Origin: Actinopolyspora lacussalsi
GTDB taxonomy: Bacteria; Actinomycetota; Actinomycetes; Mycobacteriales; Pseudonocardiaceae
Reading direction: 5' to 3'
DNA length: 64,000 nt
Assembly (NCBI GenBank): GCA_030803735.1
Contig: JAURUC010000001.1
Location: forward strand, 1,125,501 to 1,189,500
The position numbers were made by a program, and so were the translations under genes. Shown here piece after piece: positions 24,640 through 32,891 of this stretch (positions within the stretch are counted from its first letter, which is position 1; each line of letters opens with the position of its first letter). The notes under the pieces were generated by a model. It was not told the origin of the DNA, ran no database searches, and worked only from the letters and a program-made list of their open reading frames with translations.

Positions 24640-25961
24640 CGTGTCGAACCTCCACCGCTCCGCATCTTCTGCTGTGCCTCGTCCAGTGCTTCCGCGATGT
24701 CCTCGCTGCGCACCGAACGGTTGGTACCCGCTCTGGCGAACAGGTCACGCACCGCGGCTCCGACCGTGGTCTCGAATCGGTTCTCGTTGGGAATCATCGG
24801 GACCTGCTTCGACGACTCGGCGAGTATTCGGGAGAAAGTACGCAACGCGTCGGTGTTGAAAGCGGGATTGTCGTAGGCGTCCGAGACCACGGGCAGGCTG
24901 CCGTACTTCTCGTTGAGAATGCTCTGCTCTTCGGCACTGGTCAGAAACTTGACCAACTCGATCGCAGCATCCTTGTTCTCGCTGTTGCGATACACCGCGA
25001 TGTTGGTACCGGCGACGTGACTGCGGACCGCTTCCCCTCCATCGGGCAACGGATCCGGAGTCGGGAGCGGGAACACCCCCCACTCGCTGTCCGACATGCC
25101 GGCGGCGCGGATCGCGGCGATCGAACTGTTCTGCGCCACCAGCATCCCCGCCTCACCGGTGGCGAAATTGCCCACGGCCTCGGTGGCCGAGCCGATCTCG
25201 GCATCATCGGGATTTACCACTCGGTGCTCGCTCATCAGCTCCACGTAGCGCTGCACGCCGGAGGCCATCCGCGGTGAGGCGAACGTCGCCCTGCCGTTCG
25301 AGTCGAACAGCTGGGCCCCCTCCTGGTTCCCGAGCATGAAGGCGAAGTGCGCGTTCTCGGTGTAGCTGGCACCTGCCAGCGTCATCCCCCATTGCTCCTG
25401 GCTCGGTCGAGTGAGGTCACGGGCGACGTCGACGAACTCCGACCAGTTCTCCGGCGGTTGTTCGATTCCCGCCTCGCGGAACATCGCCTTGTTGTAGAAG
25501 ACCCCGTAGGAAAGCCCGTACAGCGGAACCGAGGACGGTGGCCTACCGGACATGCCGGTGGAGCTCATGCTGGTTTCCAGGAAACGGTCGCGTCCGCCCA
25601 ACTGCTGCATCCGTTCCTCGGTGAACGGCACGAAGGCACCCGTGGCCTGCAGCGAAGCCGCCCATGTGTTTCCGAGATTGACCACGTCCGGTCCCACTCC
25701 GGAAACAGCCGACCCCAGAATCTTGTTCAGTAGATCCCCCCAGCCGATCACCTCGACGTTCACCTCGATACCCGTACGGGCGGTGAACTTCTCGAACTCC
25801 TCGTTCAGAATCCTGCGGTCCTGTTGCGGACTGTTGCCCTGATTGCTCGCCCAGTAGGTCAGGGTCCGCTCGTCGTCCTGTTCCCGGGCGCACCCCGACA
25901 ACAGGCTCGACGCCAGCACCAGGATGAGCACGATCACCCCGGATAACCTTCTGTGCCGCAT
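24636..25961 (-). CDS. cebE: Sugar-binding lipoprotein of the ABC importer (CebE-like)
   Basis: A 441-residue extracellular solute-binding protein. A lipoprotein signal (residues 1-23, ASSLLSGC lipobox) is followed by a family 1 binding protein: LTYWASNQGNSPQQDRRILNEEFEKF, DVVNLGNTWAASLQATG, GLSYGVFYNKAMFREAGI, FMLGNQEGAQLFD and the C-terminal RTFSRILAESSKQVPMIPNENRFE. It captures oligosaccharides released outside by the GH6, GH12 and AA10 enzymes. Start at 25961 has AAGGAG upstream; the frame above is non-coding. The promoter (TTGACA on the minus strand at 26115-26110) is followed by a CebR-type box. Confidence 0.9.
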   Translation of the reverse strand: MRHRRLSGVIVLILVLASSLLSGCAREQDDERTLTYWASNQGNSPQQDRRILNEEFEKFTARTGIEVNVEVIGWGDLLNKILGSAVSGVGPDVVNLGNTWAASLQATGAFVPFTEERMQQLGGRDRFLETSMSSTGMSGRPPSSVPLYGLSYGVFYNKAMFREAGIEQPPENWSEFVDVARDLTRPSQEQWGMTLAGASYTENAHFAFMLGNQEGAQLFDSNGRATFASPRMASGVQRYVELMSEHRVVNPDDAEIGSATEAVGNFATGEAGMLVAQNSSIAAIRAAGMSDSEWGVFPLPTPDPLPDGGEAVRSHVAGTNIAVYRNSENKDAAIELVKFLTSAEEQSILNEKYGSLPVVSDAYDNPAFNTDALRTFSRILAESSKQVPMIPNENRFETTVGAAVRDLFARAGTNRSVRSEDIAEALDEAQQKMRSGGGSTR

Positions 25962-26061
25962 TACCACTCCTTGTCGCGGCGTCGATGGAGTCGGCAGCGG
26001 CGCCCGGACCGCGAAGCGCACGCCCGGACATCTCCTCCACCGGCTCACTCGTTCGTCTTGC

Positions 26062-26075
26062 TGGGAGCGCTCTCA
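26062..26075 (-). promoter_or_regulatory. CebR-type operator of the cebEFG-bglC-msiK operon
   Basis: TGGGAGCGCTCTCA, 13 of 14 matches to the CebR palindrome, about 100 nt before the cebE start and just downstream of its predicted transcription start. Binding would block transcription. Confidence 0.75.
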
Positions 26076-26260
26076 CTAGTCGTGAAAGACTGCTCGCGGA
26101 CCCGTGGATTGTCAAGCAAGTCACACGAAAGACGAGGGCAACAGGCTGACACAGCAACCAAATCGGACAACACAACGTGATCAACTGTGTTCGATACCGA
26201 ACCGACACGACTAGGGGGTTCGAATTCAGGGGTTTACGCAACGCGTTCGAGTCGCTAGCT

Positions 26261-26274
26261 TGGGAGCGCTCCCA
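26261..26274 (+). promoter_or_regulatory. Perfect CebR-type operator upstream of GH6
   Basis: TGGGAGCGCTCCCA, an exact 14-bp palindrome that overlaps the end of the predicted -10 of the GH6 promoter. Confidence 0.8.
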
Positions 26275-26408
26275 GTGATCTGGATCACCGAATGGTTCCG
26301 GGCTCGGGAGGAATGATTCGGCGTAGCTTCCTCCGCTGCGCTCAGTCGACGGTGGCCGGGCGGCCAACCGGTCACCGGCAGAACCGAAAACGGCAAGGAG
26401 CATCTCGC

Positions 26409-27857
26409 ATGCCATCCAACTCATTACCCGAGCAGGGGCGCAGACCGACTTGGCGTCGCGTCGTGCCGGGATTCGTCGCGTTGGCGATGACGGCGGCGGT
26501 TCCCATACTGGCCCCGGCCTCGTCGGAGGCAGCTCCCGCCCATGTGGACAACCCCTTCGAGGGAGCCACCTCCTACGTGAATCCCGACTATGCCGAGAAC
26601 GTCCAGTCGTCCATCGACCAAACACAGGACGCCGAGCTGAAAGCCAAGATGCAGCAGGTCAAGTCGTACCCCACCGCGGTGTGGCTCGACCGCATCGCGG
26701 CGATCGAGGGCGGCGATGCCAACAGTGGTCGACTGAGTCTGCGCGAGCACCTCGACGAGGCACTGGCGCAGAAGGGCTCCGGTCCGATCACGGCCTCGTT
26801 CGTCGTTTACGACCTGCCGGGACGCGACTGCTCCGCGCTGGCCTCGAACGGCGAGCTGCCGCTGACGCAGCAGGGCCTGCAGCGCTACAAGACCGACTAC
26901 ATCGACGCCATCACCGACGTGATGGACGACCCCAAGTACAACGACATCCGAATCACCACGGTGATCGAGCCGGACGGGCTGCCCAACCTGGTCACCAATC
27001 TGGACGATCCGGAGTGCGCCGAGGCGAAGTCCAGCGGCATTCAGGTTGATGCCGTGCAGTACGCCCTCAACGAGCTGCACGATATTTCGAACGTCTACAC
27101 GTACATGGATTTCGCGCACTCCGGCTGGCTGGGCTGGAACAACAATCTGACCCAGACGGTACAGCTCTACACTGACGTCGCGCAGAGCACCGAGGCAGGA
27201 TTCCAGAGCGTCGACGGATTCGCGACCAACACTTCGAACTACACTCCGACGGAAGAGCCTTTCCTTACCGATCCCAACGCCCGGGTCGGCGGTGGTCAGG
27301 TCAGATCCGGAGACTTCTACAAGTGGAACCCTAATTTCGACGAGTCCGATTTCGCGAGAAACCTCCACGACCAGTTAATCAGCAACGGCTGGCCCAGTGA
27401 CGTCGGAACCATCATCGACACGGGCCGCAACGGATGGGGAGGTTCGGAACGGCCGACCCAGGCCAGCTCCAGCAACGACCTGAACACCTACATCGAGGAA
27501 TCGAAGGTGGACCGCCGCGCCCACCGCGGCCTTTGGTGCAACGTCAGCGGTGCCGGCATCGGAACTCCACCACAGGCCTCGCCCTCGGGCTACGGCTCCA
27601 GTATCGACGCGTTCGTGTGGACGAAGCCTCCGGGCGAATCCGACGGTTCCAGCGAGGAGATCCCGAACGACGAGGGCAAACACGCCGACCCGATGTGTGA
27701 CCCCGACTACGTCGCACCCAACGCGGGCAACAACCCCACCGGGGCACTGCCGAACTCGCCGTTGGCGGGTCACTGGTTCCACGAGCAGTTCAAGATGCTG
27801 GTGCAGAACGCTCATCCGGAAATCAACACAGCGGCCTCCCGGCAGGGAACGAGCTGA
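26409..27857 (+). CDS. Secreted family 6 cellulase (exo-cellobiohydrolase type)
   Basis: A 482-residue secreted inverting cellulase. A signal peptide (residues ~1-42, WRRVVPGFVALAMTAAVPILAPASSEA) is followed by one GH6 domain: VVYDLPGRDCSALASNGE carries the Asp (~140) near the active site, IEPDGLPNLVTNL the general acid Asp (~189), DFAHSGWLGW the substrate site, and DTGRNGWGGSERP the loop near the -1 site. Long insertions between strands make it look like a tunnel-type exocellulase (Cel6B-like) rather than an open endoglucanase. No cellulose-binding module or linker is present, which is unusual for a secreted cellulase. Start at 26409 has AAGGAG 8 nt upstream. A perfect CebR-type box lies in the promoter. 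Confidence 0.93.
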   Translation: MPSNSLPEQGRRPTWRRVVPGFVALAMTAAVPILAPASSEAAPAHVDNPFEGATSYVNPDYAENVQSSIDQTQDAELKAKMQQVKSYPTAVWLDRIAAIEGGDANSGRLSLREHLDEALAQKGSGPITASFVVYDLPGRDCSALASNGELPLTQQGLQRYKTDYIDAITDVMDDPKYNDIRITTVIEPDGLPNLVTNLDDPECAEAKSSGIQVDAVQYALNELHDISNVYTYMDFAHSGWLGWNNNLTQTVQLYTDVAQSTEAGFQSVDGFATNTSNYTPTEEPFLTDPNARVGGGQVRSGDFYKWNPNFDESDFARNLHDQLISNGWPSDVGTIIDTGRNGWGGSERPTQASSSNDLNTYIEESKVDRRAHRGLWCNVSGAGIGTPPQASPSGYGSSIDAFVWTKPPGESDGSSEEIPNDEGKHADPMCDPDYVAPNAGNNPTGALPNSPLAGHWFHEQFKMLVQNAHPEINTAASRQGTS

Positions 27858-27928
27858 GGGGAGCACCACCGACAGTTTGATCCGGCTCGATTGAAACACC
27901 GCGCCATGTAGATCAGCCGGAACCAGGA

Positions 27929-27965
27929 CCGTCCCGCCCGATCGGATTCGGGCGGGGCGGTTTTT
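27929..27965 (+). terminator. Rho-independent terminator after GH6
   Basis: 13-bp GC stem with one G-U pair (27929-27941 with 27948-27960), 6-nt loop and TTTTT at 27961-27965. A textbook intrinsic terminator. Confidence 0.9.
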
Positions 27966-28131
27966 CGCATATCGACCGCTCGCCCGACCTCCAAATTGAT
28001 CAAAGTTGCCGACTCCGGAACAACACGGAAAAACGTTCCACGATCTCCCCCGGAAAAAGCAAATCACATCGGGAAGCACCAAAGACTGTCGCCACAGTAC
28101 ACAAAATCACCTGATCGCACCATTCGTCCGT

Positions 28132-28145
28132 CGGGAGCGCTCACT
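28132..28145 (+). promoter_or_regulatory. CebR-type operator upstream of AA10
   Basis: CGGGAGCGCTCACT, 11 of 14 matches to the palindrome with the central GGGAGCGCTC intact, 44 nt before the AA10 start. The rest of the 27858-28188 gap is AT-rich and holds only the GH6 terminator. Confidence 0.65.
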
Positions 28146-28188
28146 AAAATCAACGGTGGACCACGAAGAGAACCGAACAGGAGCAGAA

Positions 28189-28860
28189 ATGCGATTACGA
28201 GGAAAAATGATCGCCCTCGGCGCCCTGGGCGCGGCGGTCGCACTGTTCACCTCGACGATGAATCCCGGAGTGGCACAGGCCCACGGCGGATTCACGTACC
28301 CGAAAACCAGAACCTACGCCTGTTACGTCAACGGTCTGGAAGGTGGCCAGGGCGGTGACCTCGCCCCCACCAACCCGGCCTGTGCCGAGGCTATCGAGCG
28401 CGGCGGCAAGACCGCGCTGTGGAACTGGTTCGGCAACCTGATCAGCGATGTGGGCGACAACCATCGCGAGAGGATTCCCGACGGGAAGCTGTGCGGGCCC
28501 ACGGAGACGTTCGACGCCTACAACATGGCCCGTACGGACTGGCCGACCACCACGATGCCCGCCGGTGAGACGGTCACCCTGCGGTACAACGCCTGGGCCG
28601 CACACCCCGGTACCTGGTATCAGTACGTGACGAAGGACAGCTGGGATCCCAGCGAACCACTGGCCTGGTCCGATCTGGAACCCGAGCCCTTCAACACGGT
28701 CACCAACCCGCCGATCAACGGCAGCGGACCCCACGGTGACGAGTACACCTGGCAGGCCGAGCTGCCGGACAAGAACGGCAGACACCTCATCTACTCGATC
28801 TGGCAACGCTCGGACAGCCCGGAGGCCTTCTACAACTGCTCCGACGTGATCTTCGAGTGA
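28189..28860 (+). CDS. Secreted lytic polysaccharide monooxygenase (AA10)
   Basis: A 223-residue copper-dependent LPMO that oxidatively breaks crystalline cellulose or chitin. The signal peptide ends ...GVAQA at residue 31, so the mature protein begins with His (HGGFTYPKTRTY), the first residue of the copper histidine brace; the second His is in NAWAAHPGTW (~139). The C-terminal AFYNCSDVIFE gives the axial aromatic residue. Cys pairs are typical of AA10. Next to GH6 and GH12 and under a CebR-type box, cellulose is the likely substrate. Single-domain, no CBM. Start at 28189 has AGGAG 7 nt upstream. Confidence 0.93.
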   Translation: MRLRGKMIALGALGAAVALFTSTMNPGVAQAHGGFTYPKTRTYACYVNGLEGGQGGDLAPTNPACAEAIERGGKTALWNWFGNLISDVGDNHRERIPDGKLCGPTETFDAYNMARTDWPTTTMPAGETVTLRYNAWAAHPGTWYQYVTKDSWDPSEPLAWSDLEPEPFNTVTNPPINGSGPHGDEYTWQAELPDKNGRHLIYSIWQRSDSPEAFYNCSDVIFE

Positions 28861-28888
28861 TCGTCACACCGTGACTGGTCAGTCGGGC

Positions 28889-28939
28889 GTGGTGATGGGA
28901 CACGACGACCGTGGTCCCGTTCAGTGCTCCCATCACCAC
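28889..28939 (+). terminator. Long-loop hairpin between AA10 and GH12
   Basis: 12-bp perfect stem (28889-28900 with 28928-28939) around a 27-nt loop, ~30 nt after the AA10 stop. It may terminate or attenuate transcription before GH12, or protect the AA10 transcript from decay. Confidence 0.45.
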
Positions 28940-29045
28940 TTTGACAACGGACCCGTTTCGCGGCTCGACGGACCGCCGTGAGGCGGCGGTGGAGCCCGAG
29001 GACGGAATCCGCAGCACCCACCGGATCGGATAGGACTACGTCTCG

Positions 29046-29813
29046 ATGTTCAACGGAAACAACCGCGGACGACGCGCCGTACTCGCACTCGCCGTGTCCG
29101 GACTGGCACTGAGCTCGTTGAGCACGGGTGCGGCCGCGGCACAACCCGCCACAACCATGTGCGGCAAGTACGCCTCCACCCAGGTCGAAGGTGGACGCTA
29201 CATCGTGCAGAACAACGTGTGGGGCGCCGACACCCAGCAGTGCGTCAGCGTCGACGGCAGCTCGTTCACGGTGACCACGGCCAACCACGACAAGGCCACC
29301 AACGGCTCACCGGCGAGCTACCCCTCCATCTACGCGGGATGTCACTACGGCAACTGCACGACGAACACCGGGCTGCCCGTGCGGGCCGACCGGATGACCG
29401 AGGCGACCACCAGTTGGGACATCACCACTCCGGATACCGGAACGTACAACGCCGCCTATGACCTGTGGTTCGATCCGCAGCCGAGCAACTCGGGGCAGAA
29501 CGCCGCGGAACTGATGATCTGGGTCGATCACCGGGGCGACATCCAGCCGATCGGTTCACAGGTGGGCACCGTGACGATAGACGGCGCCCAGTGGGAGGTC
29601 TGGACCGGTGACGCCGGCTGGAACGTGATCAGCTACGTCCGGACGGAAACGACCGATTCCGTGGATCTGGATCTGACCGCCTTCAGCGCCGACGCTGTCG
29701 AACGGGGCTCCGTCGAACCGAGTTGGTATCTCAACAGCGTGCAGGCGGGATTCGAACCGTGGATCAACGGCACCGGACTCGCGACGAACGACTTCTCGGT
29801 CAACGTCGGGTGA
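29046..29813 (+). CDS. Secreted family 12 endoglucanase
   Basis: A 255-residue secreted retaining endo-beta-1,4-glucanase. A signal peptide (residues ~1-32, RRAVLALAVSGLALSSLSTGAAAA) precedes the GH12 jelly roll: CGKYASTQVEGGRYIVQNNVWG, SYPSIYAGCHYGNCT, AAELMIWVDHRGDIQPIG with the nucleophile Glu (~155), WEVWTGDAGWNVISYVR, and NSVQAGFEPWINGTGL with the acid/base Glu (~237). It is a single domain without CBM and completes a GH6/AA10/GH12 set. No CebR-type box is visible directly upstream, so it may be read from the AA10 promoter through the hairpin. Confidence 0.93.
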   Translation: MFNGNNRGRRAVLALAVSGLALSSLSTGAAAAQPATTMCGKYASTQVEGGRYIVQNNVWGADTQQCVSVDGSSFTVTTANHDKATNGSPASYPSIYAGCHYGNCTTNTGLPVRADRMTEATTSWDITTPDTGTYNAAYDLWFDPQPSNSGQNAAELMIWVDHRGDIQPIGSQVGTVTIDGAQWEVWTGDAGWNVISYVRTETTDSVDLDLTAFSADAVERGSVEPSWYLNSVQAGFEPWINGTGLATNDFSVNVG

Positions 29814-29825
29814 TCCGTCACTGAC

Positions 29826-29859
29826 GAGCGGGCGGGCACGAACTCGTGCCCGCCCGCTC
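29826..29859. terminator. Strong hairpin terminator between GH12 and the CebR-like gene
   Basis: Perfect 15-bp stem (29826-29840 with 29845-29859) and a 4-nt loop, 12 nt after the GH12 stop. It lies between convergent genes, so it can act in both directions. Confidence 0.8.
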
Positions 29860-29941
29860 CGCTGCCGCGTGAACGACCGATGCGAACGGGGAGATCCCGC
29901 ACCACCACGAGCCGAAGAACGCCGCGGCGAGTCCCGCTGCG

Positions 29942-30973
29942 TCAGGCCGAGCCGCGGCAGACCAGCTCGGTCGGCAGGATCACCGGTTCCAGGCTGCGCC
30001 CCGGATCCTCCAACTGTGTGATCAGCAATTTCGCCAACTCGGTTCCCATCCGCTGCACCGGCTGCGCGACACTGGTCATGGCCGGTTCGGTGTTGCGAGC
30101 GACGTCGGAATCGTCGAAACCGATCACGGCGACGTCCTCGGGAACACGTTTGCCCGCTTCGCGCAGCACCCGCATCGCGCCCGCCGCCATGAGGTCACTG
30201 GCCGCGAAGACGGCATCCACGTCGCTGTCACGTTCGAGCACGTCGCGCATGGCCTGCTCACCACTGGCCTGCCCGAAGTCGCCCTGCGCGACGACTCGTG
30301 TCACGCCGCGCCGCGACTTGAGAGCACTCCGGTACCCCGCCAGCCGGTCTATACCGGCGGCCATGTCCTGCGGACCCGCCAGAGTGGCGATACGACGCCT
30401 ACCTGACTGGTAGAGGTACTCGGTGGCGCTCTTCGCGCCCGCCAGGTTGTCGGCGTCGACGAACGGTACGGCGACCTCCGAGGAGAACGGGCGCCCGTTC
30501 AACGCGACCGGAGCTCCCACCTCCACGAGCTTGCGCGGCAGGGGGTCGTCACCGTGCAGTGAAATCAGCACCGCACCGTCGACGTGACCGTTGCCGACCA
30601 GCTGCTCCACTCTGTCCCGTTGCCGAGCACCACTGGCCATCATCAGATTGAGCTGCAAATTCGTCTTTGCCAGCTCCTGCCCGAGCCCACGCACGACTCC
30701 CGCGAAGAAGGGTTCGTCGAAAACTCGTGCCTCGGATTCCGAAACCACGAGCAGCACGGTGTCGGTTCGCCTGGTCACCAGGCTGCGTGCCGCGTGGTTG
30801 GGCACGTAACCGAGTTTGTCGATGGCATCCTGCACCGCGCGCAACGTGGTGGTACTGACTTCGAGCGAGCCGTTGACCACTCGCGACACGGTGCCTCGCG
30901 ACACACCCGCCTCCGCGGCCACCTGTTCGAGCGTCGGCCGCCCCGTCGTCCGCACACGCCCAAGACTCGTCAT
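29942..30973 (-). CDS. cebR: LacI family repressor of cellulose utilisation (CebR-like)
   Basis: A 343-residue LacI-family protein. The helix-turn-helix PTLEQVAAEAGVSRGTVSRVVNGSLEVS and hinge LGYVPNHAARSLVTRRTD match the CebR branch; the sensor domain shows DEPFFAGVVRGLGQEL, VDGAVLISLHGDDPLP, ALNGRPFSSE, ASDLMAAGAMRVLREAGKRVPEDVAVIGFDDSDVA. In streptomycetes CebR represses cellulose genes and is released by cellobiose-type oligosaccharides. Five cognate boxes occur in this window, one in its own promoter (between -35 and a TATTAT -10), so it is probably autoregulated. Start at 30973 has GGAGG upstream. It is the likely master regulator of 14.5-31 kb. Confidence 0.88.
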   Translation of the reverse strand: MTSLGRVRTTGRPTLEQVAAEAGVSRGTVSRVVNGSLEVSTTTLRAVQDAIDKLGYVPNHAARSLVTRRTDTVLLVVSESEARVFDEPFFAGVVRGLGQELAKTNLQLNLMMASGARQRDRVEQLVGNGHVDGAVLISLHGDDPLPRKLVEVGAPVALNGRPFSSEVAVPFVDADNLAGAKSATEYLYQSGRRRIATLAGPQDMAAGIDRLAGYRSALKSRRGVTRVVAQGDFGQASGEQAMRDVLERDSDVDAVFAASDLMAAGAMRVLREAGKRVPEDVAVIGFDDSDVARNTEPAMTSVAQPVQRMGTELAKLLITQLEDPGRSLEPVILPTELVCRGSA

Positions 30974-31020
30974 ACGGCCTCCAGCTCGCCCCACATATCC
31001 CCGTACCCCAGCCATAATAC

Positions 31021-31034
31021 TGGGAACGCTCACG
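31021..31034 (-). promoter_or_regulatory. CebR-type operator in the cebR promoter
   Basis: TGGGAACGCTCACG (plus strand), 10 of 14 matches, with the central GGGA-CGCTC kept. On the minus strand a TATTAT -10 lies at 31019-31014, so the box fills the promoter spacer. The remaining part of the divergent gap to narK (30974-31284) holds no gene. Confidence 0.6.
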
Positions 31035-31284
31035 TAAGAAACGCCTACGCTGACCTGATGATATTACACAGTGCGTCTGAACAGTGACGTTTGATCATCA
31101 CGATCGTGTGGCATCCGGACGACGCACACCACCCGAAGAGTTAAGCGCCGGTAACGGGTGGGACGCACAGCGACCGACGTCGGGCGTGCGCGAAATTTCG
31201 CCCATCGTTTATTACACGTTGACGATCGGAAATCACGGCATGTTCGAATGCTTTCAGCATGGTCGACCATCGGGAGGTGCGCGG

Positions 31285-32679
31285 ATGACGCTCGAGAGTG
31301 TCGAGAGAAATCCGGTCGAAGCGGAACAAGCGACAACCGGTCGCTGGATCAACCACTGGGAACCGGAGGACGCCGGATTCTGGCACCGGACCGGAAAGCG
31401 GGTGGCCTGGCGCAATCTGTGGTTGTCGGTACTGGCCGAACACCTGGGATTCAACGTCTGGACGTTGATGAGCATAGTCGTGGTCAGCCTGGACGACGTC
31501 GGCTACGCGTTCACCGTGGGGCAGACCTTCTGGCTGTTGATTCTGCCGAATCTGGTAGGAGCGGCGCTGCGCATTCCTTACACCTTCGCCGTACCACGAT
31601 TCGGTGGCAGGGGCTGGACCACCACGAGCGCTTCGCTGTTGCTCGTTCCGTGCGCGATGCTCGCCGGTGCCGTCACCGCGGCGGGAACACCCTACTGGTT
31701 CTTCCTCCTCACAGCCGCGGTCATGGGCGTGGGGGGCGGGAATTTCTCGTCCTCGATGACCAATATCTCCTTCTTCTTCCCGGAACACCGCAAGGGGCTG
31801 GCACTGGGGATCAATGCCGCGGGCGGCAACATCGGCGTGGCCGTGAGTCAGTTGCTCGTGCCGTTCGCGATACACCTGGGCACCGGAATCAACCTCTCCT
31901 ACGCCGCCCTGATGTGGATGCCCGTGATCGTCGTATCGTCGGCCTGTTCGTGGTTCTTCATGAACAGCCTGACGGCGGCCAAGCCGGACAACAACTCCTA
32001 CCGCGAGGCGCTGACCAGCAAACACACTCCGGTTATGGCGCTGCTCTACGTGGGGACGTTCGGATCTTTCATCGGCTTCTCGTTCGCTTTTCCGTCGCTT
32101 ATCGGGATCGCTTTCAGCGATTTCTCGCGATTCACCGGAATCGCGTTCATCGGAGCACTGATCGGATCGGTCGCACGGCCGATCGGTGGCTGGTTGTCCG
32201 ATCGGCTGGGTGGGGCTCGAATAACGTTGTGGAACTTCGTGGGACTGTCCCTGGGAACGGTGGGAGTACTTCTCGGCGTACGAGCGGACAGCTTCGCGCT
32301 GTTCTTCGGATCGTTCGTTCTCCTGTTCGTTTTCACCGGGATAGGGAATGGTTCCACCTATCGTATGATTCCGTTGATATTCCGGACCGAGACGAGTGCA
32401 CGGGTGGCGAGAACCGGCGAGGACATGGACGCCGCACAGAAAGCGGCCAAGCGCCAGGCCGGCGCCGTCGTGGGGGTCGTCGGCTCCGTCGGGGCTTTCG
32501 GCGGTGTGGTCATCAACCTGGTTTTCAAGTTCTCGTTGCAGGCCGGCGGAACGCTGATCCCGGCACTGCTCGCGATCCTCGTGTTCTTCCTGGCCTGTGC
32601 CCTCGTCACCTGGTGGTTCTACGTCCGGAGCACTTTCGCCATCGAGCGTGCCCCCAACCTCTCCCACGCCCGCATCTGA
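31285..32679 (+). CDS. narK: Nitrate/nitrite transporter (NarK family MFS)
   Basis: A 464-residue MFS protein with about 12 helices. MGVGGGNFSSSMTNISFFFP and GNGSTYRMIPLIF are the two nitrate signatures of the nitrate/nitrite porter family, with INAAGGNIGVAVSQLLVP between them. It imports nitrate and/or exports nitrite at the cytoplasmic membrane. The N-terminal ~40 residues (HWEPEDAGFWHRTGKRVAWRNL) match actinobacterial NarK3-like members. Start at 31285 has GGGAGG 9 nt upstream. It is followed by nnaR; the pair is conserved in actinobacteria, including narK3/Rv0260c in Mycobacterium tuberculosis. Confidence 0.9.
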   Translation: MTLESVERNPVEAEQATTGRWINHWEPEDAGFWHRTGKRVAWRNLWLSVLAEHLGFNVWTLMSIVVVSLDDVGYAFTVGQTFWLLILPNLVGAALRIPYTFAVPRFGGRGWTTTSASLLLVPCAMLAGAVTAAGTPYWFFLLTAAVMGVGGGNFSSSMTNISFFFPEHRKGLALGINAAGGNIGVAVSQLLVPFAIHLGTGINLSYAALMWMPVIVVSSACSWFFMNSLTAAKPDNNSYREALTSKHTPVMALLYVGTFGSFIGFSFAFPSLIGIAFSDFSRFTGIAFIGALIGSVARPIGGWLSDRLGGARITLWNFVGLSLGTVGVLLGVRADSFALFFGSFVLLFVFTGIGNGSTYRMIPLIFRTETSARVARTGEDMDAAQKAAKRQAGAVVGVVGSVGAFGGVVINLVFKFSLQAGGTLIPALLAILVFFLACALVTWWFYVRSTFAIERAPNLSHARI

Positions 32680-32891
32680 GCACGTCCCGGGGACAGGACG
32701 CACAGCTCACCACGCACCGCGGCGAGAACTCCGTAACAGGCGGGAAACCACTTCGAACCAGGAGTGACATCAACGACTACGAGCATGCGAGCAGCAGCAC
32801 CCGATCGAGGAGGTGCGCGTGCCGCGCACTGCCGACAGCGCCGCGCGGATCCTCCTCTCCGACAGCCACGTGAGCGCGAACCGAGCGCGGG

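Larger units (their letters stand above)
25962..26408. other. Divergent control region between cebE and GH6
   Basis: 447 nt with two promoters and two operators. Leftward: TTGACA at 26115-26110 and CAGTCT 17 nt on, with a box right after the predicted start point. Rightward: TTTACG (26233-26238), 17-nt spacer, TAGCTT (26256-26261), with a perfect box overlapping the -10 end. No gene within. Confidence 0.6.

Noticed and set aside
31201..31250. Possible GlnR-type site upstream of narK
   Set aside because: The spacing between the GTTGAC-like and GAAAT-like parts does not fit the consensus; too weak to annotate.
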